A stretch of 64,000 nucleotides of DNA. It comes from Ophiura sarsii (taxonomy: Eukaryota > Echinodermata > Ophiuroidea > Amphilepidida > Ophiuridae). The stretch lies in NCBI GenBank assembly GCA_035610835.1, contig CM069459.1:51697755-51761754 (forward strand). The letters run 5' to 3'. Of this stretch, positions 1 to 13,185 are shown in pieces (the stretch's first letter is position 1; the number at the start of each line of letters is the position of its first letter). Below the pieces are notes generated by a model. It was not told the origin of the DNA, ran no database searches, and was given only the letters and a program-made list of their open reading frames with translations. The position numbers and the translations under genes are program-made.

Positions 1-1229
1 TGTGCATGTCTATGGTTACCGAGACAAATTGGAGACCAGAATTAGGTCATTTTGCAAAAACACAATGCAATGTGGTGGTGTTTTTAAAATCTTCTTTGAT
101 CGCTAGCAGGTAGACTACACTAGATAAAAATAGGCATATACGACGGGTATAATATAATATAATAAACAGGACTACACTAGTTTTGTTTAGCACATGAAAC
201 GTCCGTATTAAATCACATACCAGTATTTCTTCTTTACACACGTGAGCTAAGTGATTTAGAGATTTCAACAATTTTGTATTGGTCCGAAGTTTCAAAGGTA
301 AAAATTATACGAACTGATGATTTTAAAGCGAAAAGAAACTAAAACACATTCGATGTTATATAGTGATGTTTATTATTAGTTCAAATAGACAATTAACATT
401 AGTAATAATATGCTCAACAAAACCAAGAAATACATTTACACATGAGCTTAAAAGACACTTAGTGATATAGTTTTAACAGACACTGATGATAACGACATAT
501 CAATACTAATGTAATCATGGAATAGCATTATTGTGAGTGGAAGGGAACTAGATGAACGATATTTTACTGTGATGTTAATCGAGCACAATGAAATGCTATA
601 CTGATTATAAAGATCAACCGGTGGACATGCCACGAGTGGTTACAAATTGCCTCTCTTCAAACAAGCTTCAAATCAACCCATGCTAAAGATAAACCCGGTG
701 GACATGCCATGTGGTTTACAAATTGTCTCTCTTCAAACAAGCTTCAAATCAAGAAGAATAGGCATTCAGCCCACGAAAAGTAATTCCCACGTTAAAACCA
801 TTGCAAAACAATCCTATTTATTTTCAAACTGGTCGCGGTGCGATCATCTATAAAATATGTGGCAAAGCTGAATGCCCATGGACAATAGATATTTATTTAC
901 GATTCCGGGTCGGATAGTGGCTGTAGCATTGACCATTGACCAGGGAAGTATAGATAGTCAATGAACGGAGTCAAATTGTGTCCTTGTTTCTTCTATTTTC
1001 CCTGTTTACCCTAAATCACATCCATAATGTAAACATTCGGTAATGATTAATGTGCACGTGAACATGTATAATTTAATGTAACCCACTTTCTAACAACAAA
1101 AAAAATGACTTTGACGTGTTTGATCATATGGACTAGTTTGAAGGGGGTTTGACCCACACACCACAGTCAGACAAATTCGTATACAACAAGAAACGAAAAG
1201 AGCGTGGTGGTAAGGGGTAGGGAGTTAGC
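1..1229. other. Intergenic, with one short tandem duplication
   Basis: No credible coding sequence. The only structure I see is a roughly 78-bp unit present twice head to tail at about 616-770. Both copies carry 'GGTGGACATGCCA' and 'CTCTTCAAACAAGCTTCAAA'. The rest is AT-rich sequence without clear repeats or motifs. Confidence 0.6.
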
Positions 1230-1243
1230 CAGTGGCGTAGCCA

Positions 1244-1285
<42 letters not shown>

Positions 1286-1593
1286 TCACCCCCTCCCATA
1301 TTGACGTCGTGTCGGTTGAGATTGGCACTCTCGGTTCATTTGACGAGAAGAATCATGGACTATGATGGTCAAAAGTATGCTATGTGCGCATAATAGTCAC
1401 CTAAATGCAATATCTTTGGTATTAAATATTAAGCTTGTTTAAAGCCAAAATGTACCTCAAAATAGGTGTAAAGTCAAAACAATTTCGCGCGCAACGCGCG
1501 CATTTATTGACTCACAACAATCTTGTCGGTTCATTTTCAGTTCTCGCCCCCCCCCCCCCCCCCAACAATATGAAAAACCTGGCTATGCCACTG
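1230..1593. repeat. Poly-G-bearing inverted-repeat element (CAGTGGCGTAGCCAG family)
   Basis: The element opens with CAGTGGCGTAGCCAG (1230-1244) and closes with its near reverse complement CTGGCTATGCCACTG (1579-1593). A run of 39 G follows the left end and a run of about 17 C precedes the right end. The interior, with 'TTGACGTCGTGTCGGTTGAG' and a GC-rich CGCGCGCAACGCGCG palindrome, recurs at about 40415-40680. Related ends with a poly-G run occur at 11077-11513. It has the look of a short non-autonomous transposon; no protein is encoded. Confidence 0.7.
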
Positions 1594-1925
1594 GAGTTAG
1601 CTCCTGGTTTGTGATGTCACAGTTAACAAATAGGCCTACAAGGGAGGAAGAACGGGCAATCTCTGCTGAAATGATACAAATGCGTTGGATAATTAAACCT
1701 TGACACCGGCAGCGCGCGGATGATAACGCGCATCATATGTAGAGAATGTTTGATAAAATAAGAGTGATACAACAGTACATACATTCTAATGTTATTGGAC
1801 ATGTTCTGGTTATTATCGCCAAAAAGGAGTTCTATGATTTAAAACTTTCATATTGGAAATATTGACGCATATTTTAAGTTTTCACAATATCCTCTATACA
1901 AAATAATAATGATAATAATGGTAGC
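1594..1925. other. Intergenic, nothing recognised
   Basis: AT-rich sequence with a short ATA/ATG-type simple repeat near 1900-1920. I see no gene or element. Confidence 0.55.
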
Positions 1926-2245
1926 TTAGGCCAACAAAAAAAGAAGGTTTGTCTCAGATGACATGAGAGACTGAAAATCTAATGCGGTCTGCGGATTTTT
2001 TTTTTTTTTTTTTTTTTTTTTCAATTTAGACCTAATCCTCATATGTTTGGTCAAAAAGTTGGATTTGCAAGATTTTTTTGAGAAAATTGAAAAAAATGAA
2101 AAATGAAAAAAAAATTGAAAAAAATTGAAAAAAAAAAAAAAATTGAAAAAAAAAAAAAAAAAAAATCCTAAAAAAAAAGCTAATGCGGGCGGTTTCGGGA
2201 ATGCGCGCGGGTCATCTGAGACAAACTTTTTTTTTTTGGCCTTAT
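1926..2245. mobile_element. MITE-like element with 36-bp inverted ends and A-rich core
   Basis: The left end (about 1926-1962) and right end (about 2209-2245) are near-perfect inverted copies, containing GGCCAACAAAA-type sequence followed by GTTTGTCTCAGATGAC. The core between about 2070 and 2180 is a low-complexity run of A with scattered TTG and CCT. Reading frames here are poly-Lys/poly-Phe artefacts. It is a probable non-autonomous DNA transposon of unknown superfamily. Confidence 0.65.
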
Positions 2246-2924
2246 AATGCGCCAACATTCAACAAAACTGTTGCTCCAGGCGCATCGACACAACATTGCA
2301 AAATAAAAGTGATACAACATAGTGCGAATATGAAGGAGAACCGTCATCATTTCAACACAACAAAACAAAAGTGATAGCTTTGAACTATATGAAAATCCCC
2401 ACTTACAATCTGAACAACAAAGCTATAAACATTAACATGGCCTACACATTAAGAACATGATAATGAATTCACAAAAAACATTAATCAACGAAATCACTCT
2501 CTTATTCCATACGAGGTGCAGCACATAGAAATGAACGTGATCCACAGGATTGTGTGATATCCACAAAATATTTGAAAAAACCCCATCAACAACTATAATA
2601 ATAGTATTTAGAAGGGATTCCGGTTTAGTAAGATGAAGATTGTATACGTGTTCTATTTTGAACACGGTGTTATAAAGAAATGAACAGCTTCCACCTTTAA
2701 GCATGCCAAAATATAACGGTCTTGTTACTTTTATCTTTCCGTCCATTAGGCCCCTATGTGTTGCATGCAATGACAGGTCTAACAATCTTCATGTTTTTTT
2801 TTGTTATCATCATTGTTCACTGGCCTGACCAATATTGCGGTGCTCCTGAGTGAACGGGAAATTCCAAAATATCGGTATTATTCTCCAGTGTTTCCCTGTT
2901 TAGTTTTATCGATACAATATACCA
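2246..2924. other. Intergenic, nothing recognised
   Basis: No coding potential beyond chance open frames, and no clear repeats. Confidence 0.5.
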
Positions 2925-3075
2925 CACTGCAAAAACTGTGGTGTTAAATTTAACACCACGGGTGTTAAATTTAACACCAGTACGGATTCACTATAGGGCC
3001 ACACCACCTGGTGTTAAAATGACACCATCACTAGTGTTACAACGTTGGTGTTAAATATAACACCAATGGGTGTTA
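2925..3075. repeat. Palindromic-word block, word GTGTTAAATTTAACAC
   Basis: The block starts CACTGCAAAAACTGTG, a terminus resembling other elements in this window that begin CACTG. It then repeats the hexamer pair GTGTTA/TAACAC in both orientations, including two perfect GTGTTAAATTTAACAC palindromes. The 3' end is not clear and the copy may be truncated. Confidence 0.6.
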
Positions 3076-4735
3076 CAATATACATCTAAAAAGGACTGGA
3101 CAAGCACAATATCCATCCATCTTCCTTCACCCTTTCCTTTCTTTCCCTTTCCCTTTTCCTTCTTTCTTTCTCTTCTCGCCTCTGACCCCCGGGAGATACG
3201 CTACTGCTATTGAACCTGTTTGCCCTACTCCCAATGAGAAGTCAGTGGCGTAAATGTGGCTAGGGTGAGGGTGCTTAGGCGCAGCGTTCGCCCAATCCTA
3301 TTTTTAAGTCGCGTCGGTTGATATTGACACGGTCTGTCAGTTTAAAATTCGCAATAGTTGTCAGCCCTGGAAGAGTATCATTTTGGTTCACTGTTTCACT
3401 TCACTATGTATCTTATTTGTGGAAAATAAAGTGAACTGAACTGAACCGAATATGCGTTAACATTCTTATAATTCATGATTACATGGCGGGATATGTTACT
3501 TTTCACCTTCATTTGCGGTTTTCTTGATGTTCTTTTTTGAGTAAAATGCGCGATTTTCTGACAATATCTCAATAAAGACTGCATCTCAAGAACAACGATC
3601 AGATTTATTTCACAGAGCATTATCGTCGCTAGGAATGGTTTTTATTCTTTGCCTGTTCTAGGCCTACATGTCTTTTTGTGGAAATGTACGGCGTTTTTTT
3701 TAATTTCACAATATACAATTTTGCCTTAGGCCTATTTGGTCCATAATTAATTCAACAAACTTTAGGCCTATCTGTTATACAAAAAAAAAAAAATCCTAGT
3801 GAATTATATTAAGATTACACTACGACACACGAATACAATGTAGATTGCTTCAATTTCCGTTCACATTTCGAACACATAGCCTGTGTGGCAAATGAGATTG
3901 GATGAAGACTATTCTTTTCCCATGTCCGAAGGCTGACAGCAAAAATTGTTAACTTTATTTGTTGGAAGTTGCTCTTTTTACTTCATTCTTTTCTTCCATC
4001 TTTTCTAACTTTCATTTCATTCAGCCAGCATGCATGCTTAATTATATAGGCTTTTTAAGCCTGGCTCGAGCATTGCTAGACCCCCTCCACCAACTCAACA
4101 CAATAGTTGGTACCCATGAATGTTCTAAAAATTGCGGAAAATCGGTATATTTTTCGATTGTCAGCAAGGAGAGCAAAATAGGGGGTATTTCATGAATTAG
4201 CCTCTGCGAAATTCGAAAAAGGTGTATATTTTATGAAGAGTAAAAATCAATAAACATCTCATTATGGTTTTAATTATTTGAAGAGAACATGGTAACACAG
4301 GACCATAAACAATGATAAATGCCTTTTACTGTTGGGAGAAACAAGTTTATCTATTTAATGTAGGCCTATATGAAGTGTCCTTGAAAAGGGGGTGTTTGAA
4401 ATTATAGTCATTGAAAACCAAAAAAGGGGTATATTTTATCCCAATTGTGTCGTCGTTTTTGCCAAAAAGGTTGCAAAAATTGTTGAAAAATCCTTGCAGA
4501 GGGGCACTTTGAAAACATGAAGAATGGTCATGTTTTACCAACATTTGTGTTGAGTGGGTGGGGGGGGGGGGGGGGGGGCGGATCTAGAGCCTGGTCCCTC
4601 CATGACCCAAGCATGCCAAAAGTGTGTGTCCGTACTGACCGACCGTGTTGCATTTTATGTTCTACAAGTGAAACTCTTCTGTATTCTCCAAAAAAAATTG
4701 AGAAAAAAAGGTAATTAATTAATGAGATACCGCAC
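3076..4735. other. Intergenic, low-complexity tracts only
   Basis: Contains a pyrimidine-rich tract near 3120-3180, an A run near 3781-3793, several TAGGCCTA octamers (about 3659-3770) and a G run at about 4558-4578. No gene is supported. Confidence 0.5.
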
Positions 4736-5700
4736 TAATTAGTGTCATATGCCAGGGTTTTAACATAATGCCGGCATGAAAACCTCATATTCCGACATAC
4801 CGGCACATCACGACATTCTGCCATAAACCACCGTGTAACTACCAGGGGTAGCACTGGCTCAAAAATGTGAGGAGTCCAATTTGCATTTTTCAGGACCCTT
4901 TTAGGACTGCAAAAAATAAATTTAAGGGGTCCCCCAGAAATATAAGGGGTCCTGAAGTTTGAGCCTTTGAAAATGGTCAAACATTTTTTTAGAGACAAAC
5001 CGTCGCTAACACAGATACGCACACTAGCGTAAGATCATGTAACTCATATACCTATGTCGTGTCCATGTTAATCAGTAGAAGATACTTATATATAGAATGT
5101 TTTGGAAATCGCTTGAAACTTTTGCGGAAGCAATGCGGAAGCGATTTAGTGTGTTTAACAACTTTTAAAAATACAGGATTTGCATTGTATTTATCTTTTA
5201 CGGACATTAATAAATTTAAAATGTAGGCACAGGATGGAGATTGACAATTTTCAGAATGTCTTAAGGTTTCTACGTCCATACATCGTCAGATTTAAGGGGT
5301 CCCTTTATTTTCGATTGGGACCCGTTAGGGAAGTTCAATATGTAAACTTACGCGGCCATTATCGTCCAACAAGAAAATAAGGGGTCCTAGGACGCGAGGA
5401 CGCGCAAGAACGCGAGCCCTGGTAACTACATACCGGCATATCAATTGCATATCGCTGTAGGACTGTCTGACATACCGGCACATGACTTTATGACATAATT
5501 ACTCCTAATTAATAATTGCAATTTGTTGTTGTAACATGCTCATAACAAACATAAGTATCTATTAGTGTTCTTTGACAATGATAGTGACATTTGATGTAAA
5601 TAATGCTCTTTAATAAGACTTTAAAAATTGGAAAATTTTCAAACACGATTTTCTCAAAACGCTGTTTTTCGTGATGTGCCGGTATGTCAGAACAGCGACG
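4736..5700. repeat. Composite repeat with CATACCGGCACAT and AAGGGGTCC words
   Basis: CATACCGGCACAT occurs in direct orientation at about 4796 and 5470 and inverted at about 5673. Nested inside is a segment bounded by inverted sequence (GTAACTACCAGGGGTAGC near 4833; GAGCCCTGGTAACTAC near 5415). That segment contains AAGGGGTCC-type words several times. It looks like one repeat inserted in another. Confidence 0.45.
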
Positions 5701-6940
5701 ATATAATACACAATCCGCTGCGAGGTTGGATGTTTCCGCATCGCTTTTACCTCTCAATCGTTTCATAGCATTATAATTTGCTTGAATGCGCAAAACTATT
5801 GTACTCGCATATTGTTACTATCAGATGGCGTAGTGCACGTACATGCGAAACGATTAGTATTATTTTTAGGTCTGTGTAAATTTATTGGTATTGGAAACCC
5901 TCGTTCGCCTAGGATAACAAACCCGGAATATAGTGATGATCAGATTTACATGATATCTGGCTGGTTTATTCAAAATTTCATTCTGAACAAATTGATATCA
6001 AATTGTTAAATGAATAGGCAGTGATAGGTATTGGTAACCAGTGCCGCCGTCAGACACTTTTGCCCAAGGGGGGTGCGTTTACACGATTTTTTTTACCGGA
6101 AGTAGTAGTATGACGTCAGAGTGTTAGTGCTGCAGCCCGCTGACGGTGCGAGCGCCTCTGTCGCGAAGCCAATAACGGGTGGGGCGTCCGCACCGCCCTC
6201 CCCCATCTGACGGCTCTGGTAACGCATAGGTTCAGTTTCACCCAAATCTATGCGATAGGTTTCACTCTGCGCAGTGTATTTTCGCACACATATAGGCCAA
6301 ATTGTCGGGTTTGACAAGGATCGGGGTGGGTTGGGACAATTGTGACATTATTTCAGTTCTTGTGTTTAGTAGATCAGTGTGTGTATATGACATTATATCT
6401 GGCTAGCTTATCTTTTTTTCAAATTGATAGCAATATTGATGTTGACCAAAAGTGTTAAAAGTAACGCATTTCCTGGTCCCATGGCCCCAATCCAGCGTGC
6501 GTATTGCACAATGTTTTAAATAGAACGTCACGAAGGTGTTTTTTTTTTGTATTTCTAATTCATAACAAATTTTGCGACAAATAATTCAAGCCTTGGAAAA
6601 AATAAATACTAACATTTAATCATGATTTAATTTACATTTCTAGCAATATTATAGTGCGTAATTTAGTCAGTGAATTTCGGGAGGGTGAATTAGCCCTTTT
6701 TTACAATGGAAGACGAGCAGGAAAACGACAGTAACATTGGCTCTATTTTCAGGAGATATAAGCATGTGTTTCCAGAATCTCTTGTAGCATAACATATTTT
6801 TATGATTAAACGAGGGGGGCCACCTCTCTGGGTACGCCACTCGTATGACTAATAGGGACTTACTTAGCGAATCGTAGTGCAAAAAGTGGAGAACATCTCC
6901 GTACAAGAATTCGCGATTTAATATATATAGAAATGTACAT
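5701..6940. other. Intergenic, nothing recognised
   Basis: AT-rich DNA with a slightly GC-richer patch near 6050-6320. No conserved coding frame or clear repeat was found. Confidence 0.5.
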
Positions 6941-6942
6941 TA

Positions 6943-7616
6943 CAGGGTGAGTCAAAAAAAAGTGTACTCAACTTCAGCGATTTTTTTTAGAAAAAGTATT
7001 CGTTTGTTTTCAAAACAATATACTACGGTATAAAGACAAATCAATTAGCTTTAATATGAATTTTATCTGGTTTAGATTGGTTGAGGGAAACTTATTTTAC
7101 ACTGTTTAGAATAAAAGTGACAAATTGAACGTCCGAACACGCTTTTCAGATCTTGACCATTATATTTCATAAGATACGACCAATAAAACATTACAATACC
7201 GACAGCGAAAGGATCAATTCCTTTGTTATGAAATGATTAAAGTGTGGTAATTGTGTCATAAATAGGCCTTAAAGCTGTCTATTGTTTTAATCTATTGGAG
7301 ACAATTTTGATCAAGTGTATTGTCTTCTTAATTCTTTTAATAAACAAGATGTGTAATGCTTTACATCATAATCCTAGTAAACATTATTAAGCTCGTTAAG
7401 CTTGAAATTAAAAACCGTGTTTTAGGTGAAAAAACAGCTCCTGTACAGAAATAGTCATATTTACTTAACGGTATCATCAAATAGCGTGATTCTTTTTCCA
7501 GATGGTAGTAAAGAAATGGCGCAATCATTTAAAGTTTTGTTTGCCTTGATTTTGTGGTGAAAAATATTTTTTTTCAATTATTTCAATTAGGGTACACTTT
7601 TTTTTGACTCACCCTG
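6943..7616. mobile_element. Tc1/mariner-type MITE with CAGGGTGAGTCAAAAA ends
   Basis: The ends are inverted copies of about 25 bp, starting CAGGGTGAGTCAAAAAAAAG and flanked on both sides by TA. TA target duplication and CAGGG-type ends fit IS630/Tc1/mariner-derived MITEs. The 674-bp interior has no transposase frame. Relatives with the same end motif lie at 41677-42325 and 42401-43043. Confidence 0.75.
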
Positions 7617-8347
7617 TATAATTAAATATGCACATTCCGGGCATTGAGCTCAGATAAGATTTGTAAATAATCCAGCCTGGAGGATTCCATTTTTATGATG
7701 ATCAGCGGGTTCGCGGGGGTTCGCGGCCAACAATTTATACACAATTTGGAACTTTTTTTGATAACATCTCTTCATCACACGCGCCATTTAATCGTGGTAT
7801 TTCATGGTGGTTTTTTTTCCTGTAGAAGATCACATGAAGTTCCGGCGGGTGGCTTTCTCAAGCAATACTGTTTCCATGCGCAACGGACTATGATGGGAAT
7901 GGGAATGACCCCGACCTATCAAATGAATGAATCGGTTGGTTATGTGATGTCGTCGCCCAATTGGTGCATGGATATCATTGTTACCAAATTGCCTATAGGC
8001 CTACCACAAAACATGATAGACCTATTTATTTTTTTCTCTTAAAATCGTGTTTTGCAGTTGTGTTGTTAATTTTGTGATTTTGTGATTCTATTTATTTGTA
8101 CAGTTTAGGACTATCCCAAATGTTTCGCTTAATCTTCATAACATAATTCGCAATATCAAAATACTAATGTAGCAGGCCTATACATGGAAAGAATGTGCAG
8201 ATTTATTTTGATAGCAATTATGGTGATCCGTCACATGGATATGTTAGAGGTTTGAGTCAAGATCATGCCTTAAGATCATCTTAAAACATCACGCAGATAA
8301 TACTTTATACTCATCCGAATTGGACTCGCCCTAACCTGTGCACTATA
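7617..8347. other. Intergenic, nothing recognised
   Basis: A 115-codon open frame at 7695-8042 has no recognisable domain and low-complexity content, so I do not call it. No repeats are clear. Confidence 0.5.
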
Positions 8348-8795
8348 CACTGTGAAAATGGTGTCTTACAGAACCATGTAAGACACGTCTCGGCAATATA
8401 GACATGTCTTCAACAACATAACAAAGAAAACAAAAACAACTGTCTTACCTGAAGACACATAGTAAGAAATGGAGACATAAGACGGGAAGACACGAGTCAT
8501 GTCTCTGTGCAAGTCATGTCTTGACAGAAGACACATTTGTAAGACGCGTCTCATGTAGCAGGTAGCCTGGAGACGCGTGAGTTTAGAGACATGTGTCTAA
8601 CCAGCAGACATGTCTTGCGAGATGTCTTGTATAAATACATGACTTGTGTCTTATTGAAGACATGTCACAACCGACTTATTTGAGTCATGTCTTCAGGCAA
8701 GACTCTTGTTTTTGCTTTCTTTGTTATTTATTGTTGAAGACATGCTATTGCCAACGTGTCTTACATGGTTCTGAAAGACACAATTTTTATGTGTG
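8348..8795. mobile_element. Palindromic-word element, word AAGACATGTCTT
   Basis: A 448-bp element whose ends are inverted copies of roughly 38 bp (left end begins CACTGTGAAAATGGTG; both contain CAGAACCATGTAAGACA). The interior reiterates AAGACA/TGTCTT in alternating orientation many times, often as AGACATGTCT. The whole should fold into a long hairpin. No coding content. A CACTG-type end suggests a hAT-like MITE, but no target duplication was identified. Confidence 0.7.
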
Positions 8796-9538
8796 ATTTC
8801 ATTCCATAGCGCACACACTTTGGTAGGCTTTCATGCTTGCGCATGGACCAATGTCCCGGTCTGATTTGAAATCTACCGTTTTTGGATTTCAAATTGAACA
8901 GTATCGTCAGAAATGAACATTTGATTGATTCGAAATCTTTACAAATCCTATGATCATGGTAATGATGCCATTGTGGGGATCGCGATCGACAACAACCGTT
9001 ATGCAATATATACGTTTTAAGTGTGGGCAATGGTGGGTAAAAGTAAGCTGACAAGACTGACCCTTGTCTCCGACCGGGTTCTAAGAACCGATATAACCGA
9101 AGACACAAAAAACCCCGCCCTATGAAAGCGGCATCTTCACTATGTCATTGGAAAGCTATTTATCACTTTCCAAATTTTCGCCGGACAGTGTGAATGATTG
9201 AATGTGCGATGTCAATACAGTTAGATCTAACTAGCCGAAATAGGCTTATAAGTATAACTGTGAAACTCACGCTCGAATCATTTTGAGTGCTCGTAGTGAA
9301 AAAGGAATTTCCTTCTTTCGGATCAACATGCGGCGCATTTAACTCCATAAACAGTAGATGACTGATAAGGTTGAGACCTTTTTTGTAGCCAATACAATTA
9401 ATGTTCTGCATAATTCAGTTGTTTACCATCACGAACATTGTATTTGCAATACTTATATTATGTACAAACATTGTCAACATTGATGAAAAGCAGTGGCGCG
9501 GCGCAAGTTGACCGACTCAAATAATTACATAATGTTAA
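8796..9538. other. Intergenic, nothing recognised
   Basis: No supported gene or repeat. Confidence 0.5.
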
Positions 9539-9784
9539 CACTTTCCACGCGGCTATTAGTTTTACCCTAGGCCTACACAAAACAAGATTTTTCAGAAACC
9601 ATTCCCAATTTTCAAAGTCTATCTCGAGGATTACTAAACCAATACTAGGCATGTTTGTATTTATGTCAATGCATTTCTCATGGTGATTCCAAATATGGTA
9701 ATGAAATTCAATAGTTTTGATATGTTTGAAACATTTTGCGCAATTTTGGAATGTCGTCTGCAGCCGCCTGCCGTGTGGAAAGTG
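9539..9784. mobile_element. MITE, CACTTTCCACGCGGC family, copy 1
   Basis: About 246 bp with inverted ends (CACTTTCCACGCGGC on the left, GCCTGCCGTGTGGAAAGTG on the right). The same interior recurs at 33443-33650, 39209-39437, 44792-45020 and 53324-53559. A shared internal block is AATGCATTTCTCATGGTGAT. It is non-coding. Confidence 0.7.
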
Positions 9785-11076
9785 ATAACAAAGTGAACTA
9801 ACATGGGGCATGATGTTTAATCAAATGTATCTGACCATCAATCATCATGATGAGGGCTGATTTTTCTTAAGGTCAGGGACTACCATAAAAAAAACCTTTT
9901 TATTATAAATCCTACAAAGCTCATCTTTGGATATGTTAACACTCTGGACCATTCAGGAGGATTGACATAGGAAAAAAATCAAAATGTATCTAATTTGCAT
10001 AATAAGGGCGGCCATCTTGGAGTTTAACGCTTACTTTATTCCGGGGTACTCCTGAAAGAACGCAAACATTTGTCGTTGTTTTTGTTAACTAAAAATATGC
10101 TTACACACATAAATGTCAGGGTAGCATAGCCCTTTTTTCAAATTTGTGTCCCAAATTCTCAAAATTGCATAAATGTTGACGAAAAATGTTTTTAAAAAAA
10201 ATCATTTTTTAAACTAAAAATTAGCATTTTTCAAATTATAAATTGCTATACAAATTCAAACAAGTACAACAATGCCAAAAAAGCTATGCTACGCACTGGG
10301 AATTGTTTTTTTCTAGATCCATTCAAAATTACAGCTTTCTACATGCTTCCGTTTTTGAGAAAAAAAACCGGGATTGGTCAATATGACCATTTTGCGAAAA
10401 CGGCGTTTGAAGTCTAGAAACACTGTTTTTAATAATTATGCAAATTAGGAACATTTACATTTTTAATACCATACTCAAATTTGCAATTTCAATTATCACA
10501 ATTTTTGGTGGTATTTTCATGGCAATAGCTCCTTTATATTTTAAGTTATGATTTTTCAAAGGAATATACGTTAGATATCACTGGTTGAAAAATAAGGAAA
10601 TACATTAGATATTTTATACCACTATTTGCGAGAATTGCCTAAGAGTTTCGACTTTGATTTGCCGTAACTTTTGAACCGCAGCTCCGATTTGTGTGAAATA
10701 AAAAGCAAACGAAAGAAAAAGGTTATAGCTGCTTTTTCTTAGGTATACTTTTTAAATAGAATATTTTGAGCCATTACATAGACCATTACCTTAATCCTTA
10801 TAGGTGTAAGTTCATACATGTAATACAATTGTAAAAATATACAAATCCCAGTTTTCATCATATATGTTTGTAATTGAGGGCGTTGCATCTACCTTTCTTG
10901 ATGCCTCTTTAATTTGTTTTTACTGGTATACCATTAGAATTAAAATATGGTTGAGTGAACTTGACACTAAGGTTGTAAACGAGTGAACGTGACGAATACT
11001 TTTTGATAGTAGTTGCAGATTGCAGCTATTTCATTATGTTATGGTTAATTTTATTGAAATGTATCGTCTTTACCCC
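9785..11076. other. Intergenic, nothing recognised
   Basis: AT-rich sequence. A stretch around 10640-10740 resembles about 46905-46970 (both contain AAATAAAAAGCAAA), so it may be an old dispersed repeat. No gene is supported. Confidence 0.45.
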
Positions 11077-11091
11077 CAGTAGCGTAGCCAG

Positions 11092-11134
<43 letters not shown>

Positions 11135-11513
11135 GGGGACGGAGAAGCGGAAAAATGGGGACGAGAAGAAGGGGAGAAAAGAGAGAAAGAATGGGGAAGG
11201 AGAGGGAGAAAGAGAAGAGAAAGGGGAGGAGAGGGAGAAAGGGAAGGGAAAGGGAAGGAGAGAGATAAAGAGAATGGAAAGGGGAAGGAGAGGGGAAAGA
11301 GAAGAAAAATGAGGACGATAAATTGTTCATGTAGTTTTTTGGGGGGACTGTGCGAAATATTTTGACCCCCCCCCCCCCACTTACGAGAAATTCACGAGGC
11401 AAGGGCAAGTGACTAGAAAAAAAATGGGGCAACCTTTTACGAAAATGCTTAAAAATAGGGACGATATTGATGTTTGCCCCCCCCCCGGAATGACAATGCT
11501 GGCTACGCGCCTG
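11077..11513. repeat. Poly-G and polypurine element, CAGTGGCGTAGCCAG family copy 2
   Basis: Begins CCAGTAGCGTAGCCAGC, followed by 39 consecutive G (11093-11131). Then comes a nearly pure purine tract (about 11136-11312, GGGGA/GAAAG words). It ends CTGGCTACGCGCCTG after short C runs. The long frames across it encode only glycine/arginine or proline/serine runs and are artefacts. Confidence 0.65.
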
Positions 11514-13185
11514 CCCCCCCAGTAGCTTCTCATTGAATCGACATAGATTGGCTGATCCATGTTGATGACCCACGGCCACCATCCTCTGGCTGGATATTTT
11601 GCAATAAATCAAAACGACTGGTAATAACATCTACGCACATAAATATCAGTAAAGTGGATGCGATCGATATGATTCACTCAGTCTGGATTAACTCAGACGA
11701 CGCTGGCCAAGGGCGTAGCCTATTGACGAATATTCAGGTTTAAATAATATGCGAACGATGTTACGTGATCAAGCGAATGGGACGAACGCTTAACAACGGT
11801 TTATATTCAAAAAATGATACTGACACTGGAGTTGGTTATCCAACTCCAGCGGTTTTAAGATAATATATTTTAGTTCCAACATGTGAAGAATTTTATGGGG
11901 TCATATAATCAAAATCCATTGTTACATTGAAACCAACGGACATTCAAAATTAACGGCCGTTCGTGTCCACCGTCGTCTGGATTCACTCACCCACCCACAC
12001 ACCTCAAACGTCCGCGTCCAATAAAACCATGAAAGTGATGAAATGTACTGGTTACAAATTGCTATTTGCCAGTGTTAATACCCAATCTTCAAGTTAAATA
12101 TTGCGCTAGAGTAAACAATATGATCAATAAGACTTTCTAAAAGATAAAAGCTCAGACTACTCAGAATGTTACTTTATAAACACTATGTTAGTATTAGGCC
12201 AAATATATATCTTATATCTATCTTCTCCGCGTTCAAATTCCAGTTTTTAACCCAGTTTTTTGGGACACGCTGTATAGCATGATAGTAGGCAACATAGGAA
12301 ATATATAAAAGGGATCAGAAGGTTGATATACCTAACCTTAATTGGTGAGTTTGTGAGACTGATCCGACATCAATTCTCGTAAATACAAGCTTTGAATAGA
12401 GCGTGGTCAAAACACATTTGTCCCGATTTTGCCCGTGGACCGCCCATGTGTTGTATTTGCGCGTTGTTCTAATACTTCATCAATGATTTGTCTTTGTTTC
12501 AATATTTACAATTATTTAGAAAGAAATATATATTCGTCATATTAAGGGATTTAAAAGTGTTAAAACTTTTTACCATGACATTACCCATCTGCACTGCCAT
12601 GCTTCGTTGCATGTCGAAAATGATTTATACAGAATTGGAAACCAGCCCTTTAGTCATTCCTTTCATGAACTGGATGTTGGGAATCTGGGCGCTCTAACTT
12701 ATATGCTGTTTGTGTACACGTTGTAATAACAAGGTTACTGTAATTGGTATTTTATATAATACTGAATATTGAATCAAAATATATACCTGCAAATCAGTCC
12801 TTTCATATCGAGAATATCTTTACATAAATGTGGTTATTCAAAGGGAAGCACCACATGTAGGCCTCGTGGTAAATTGCTAAAATCGGGACAAACGGGTTCT
12901 GTCCAGGCTATATTCAAATCTTTGTATATAAGTTGACATTGGATCAGTCACATAATTTCACCAATTAAGGTCAAGTATACTTTTGAATTCTCAAATATTA
13001 AGCAGTATAGTAACACAAATAGCACTGTTTGCGCTAAATCGGGCGTTTATTTTAGTCTATTAGGCATAAGTCTTAAATATTGGCCCACTTTATATCTCCC
13101 ACACCCCATATGAAAAACCTAACGCCGTTGCAACAACACAGAACCCGGCGTAACACGTGGACCAATGAAGATCTTACTTTAATAA
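11514..13185. other. Intergenic, one short palindrome shared with 19.8 kb
   Basis: A 22-bp palindrome (GGAGTTGGTTATCCAACTCC core) lies at about 11828-11850 and recurs at about 19824-19846. Similar sequence (CGTCGTCTGGAT) follows each copy, which suggests an old dispersed repeat. No gene is supported. Confidence 0.45.

Noticed and set aside
11003..11630. Long frames across the poly-G/polypurine tract
   Set aside because: They translate to Gly/Arg/Glu or Pro/Ser runs and are caused by low-complexity DNA.
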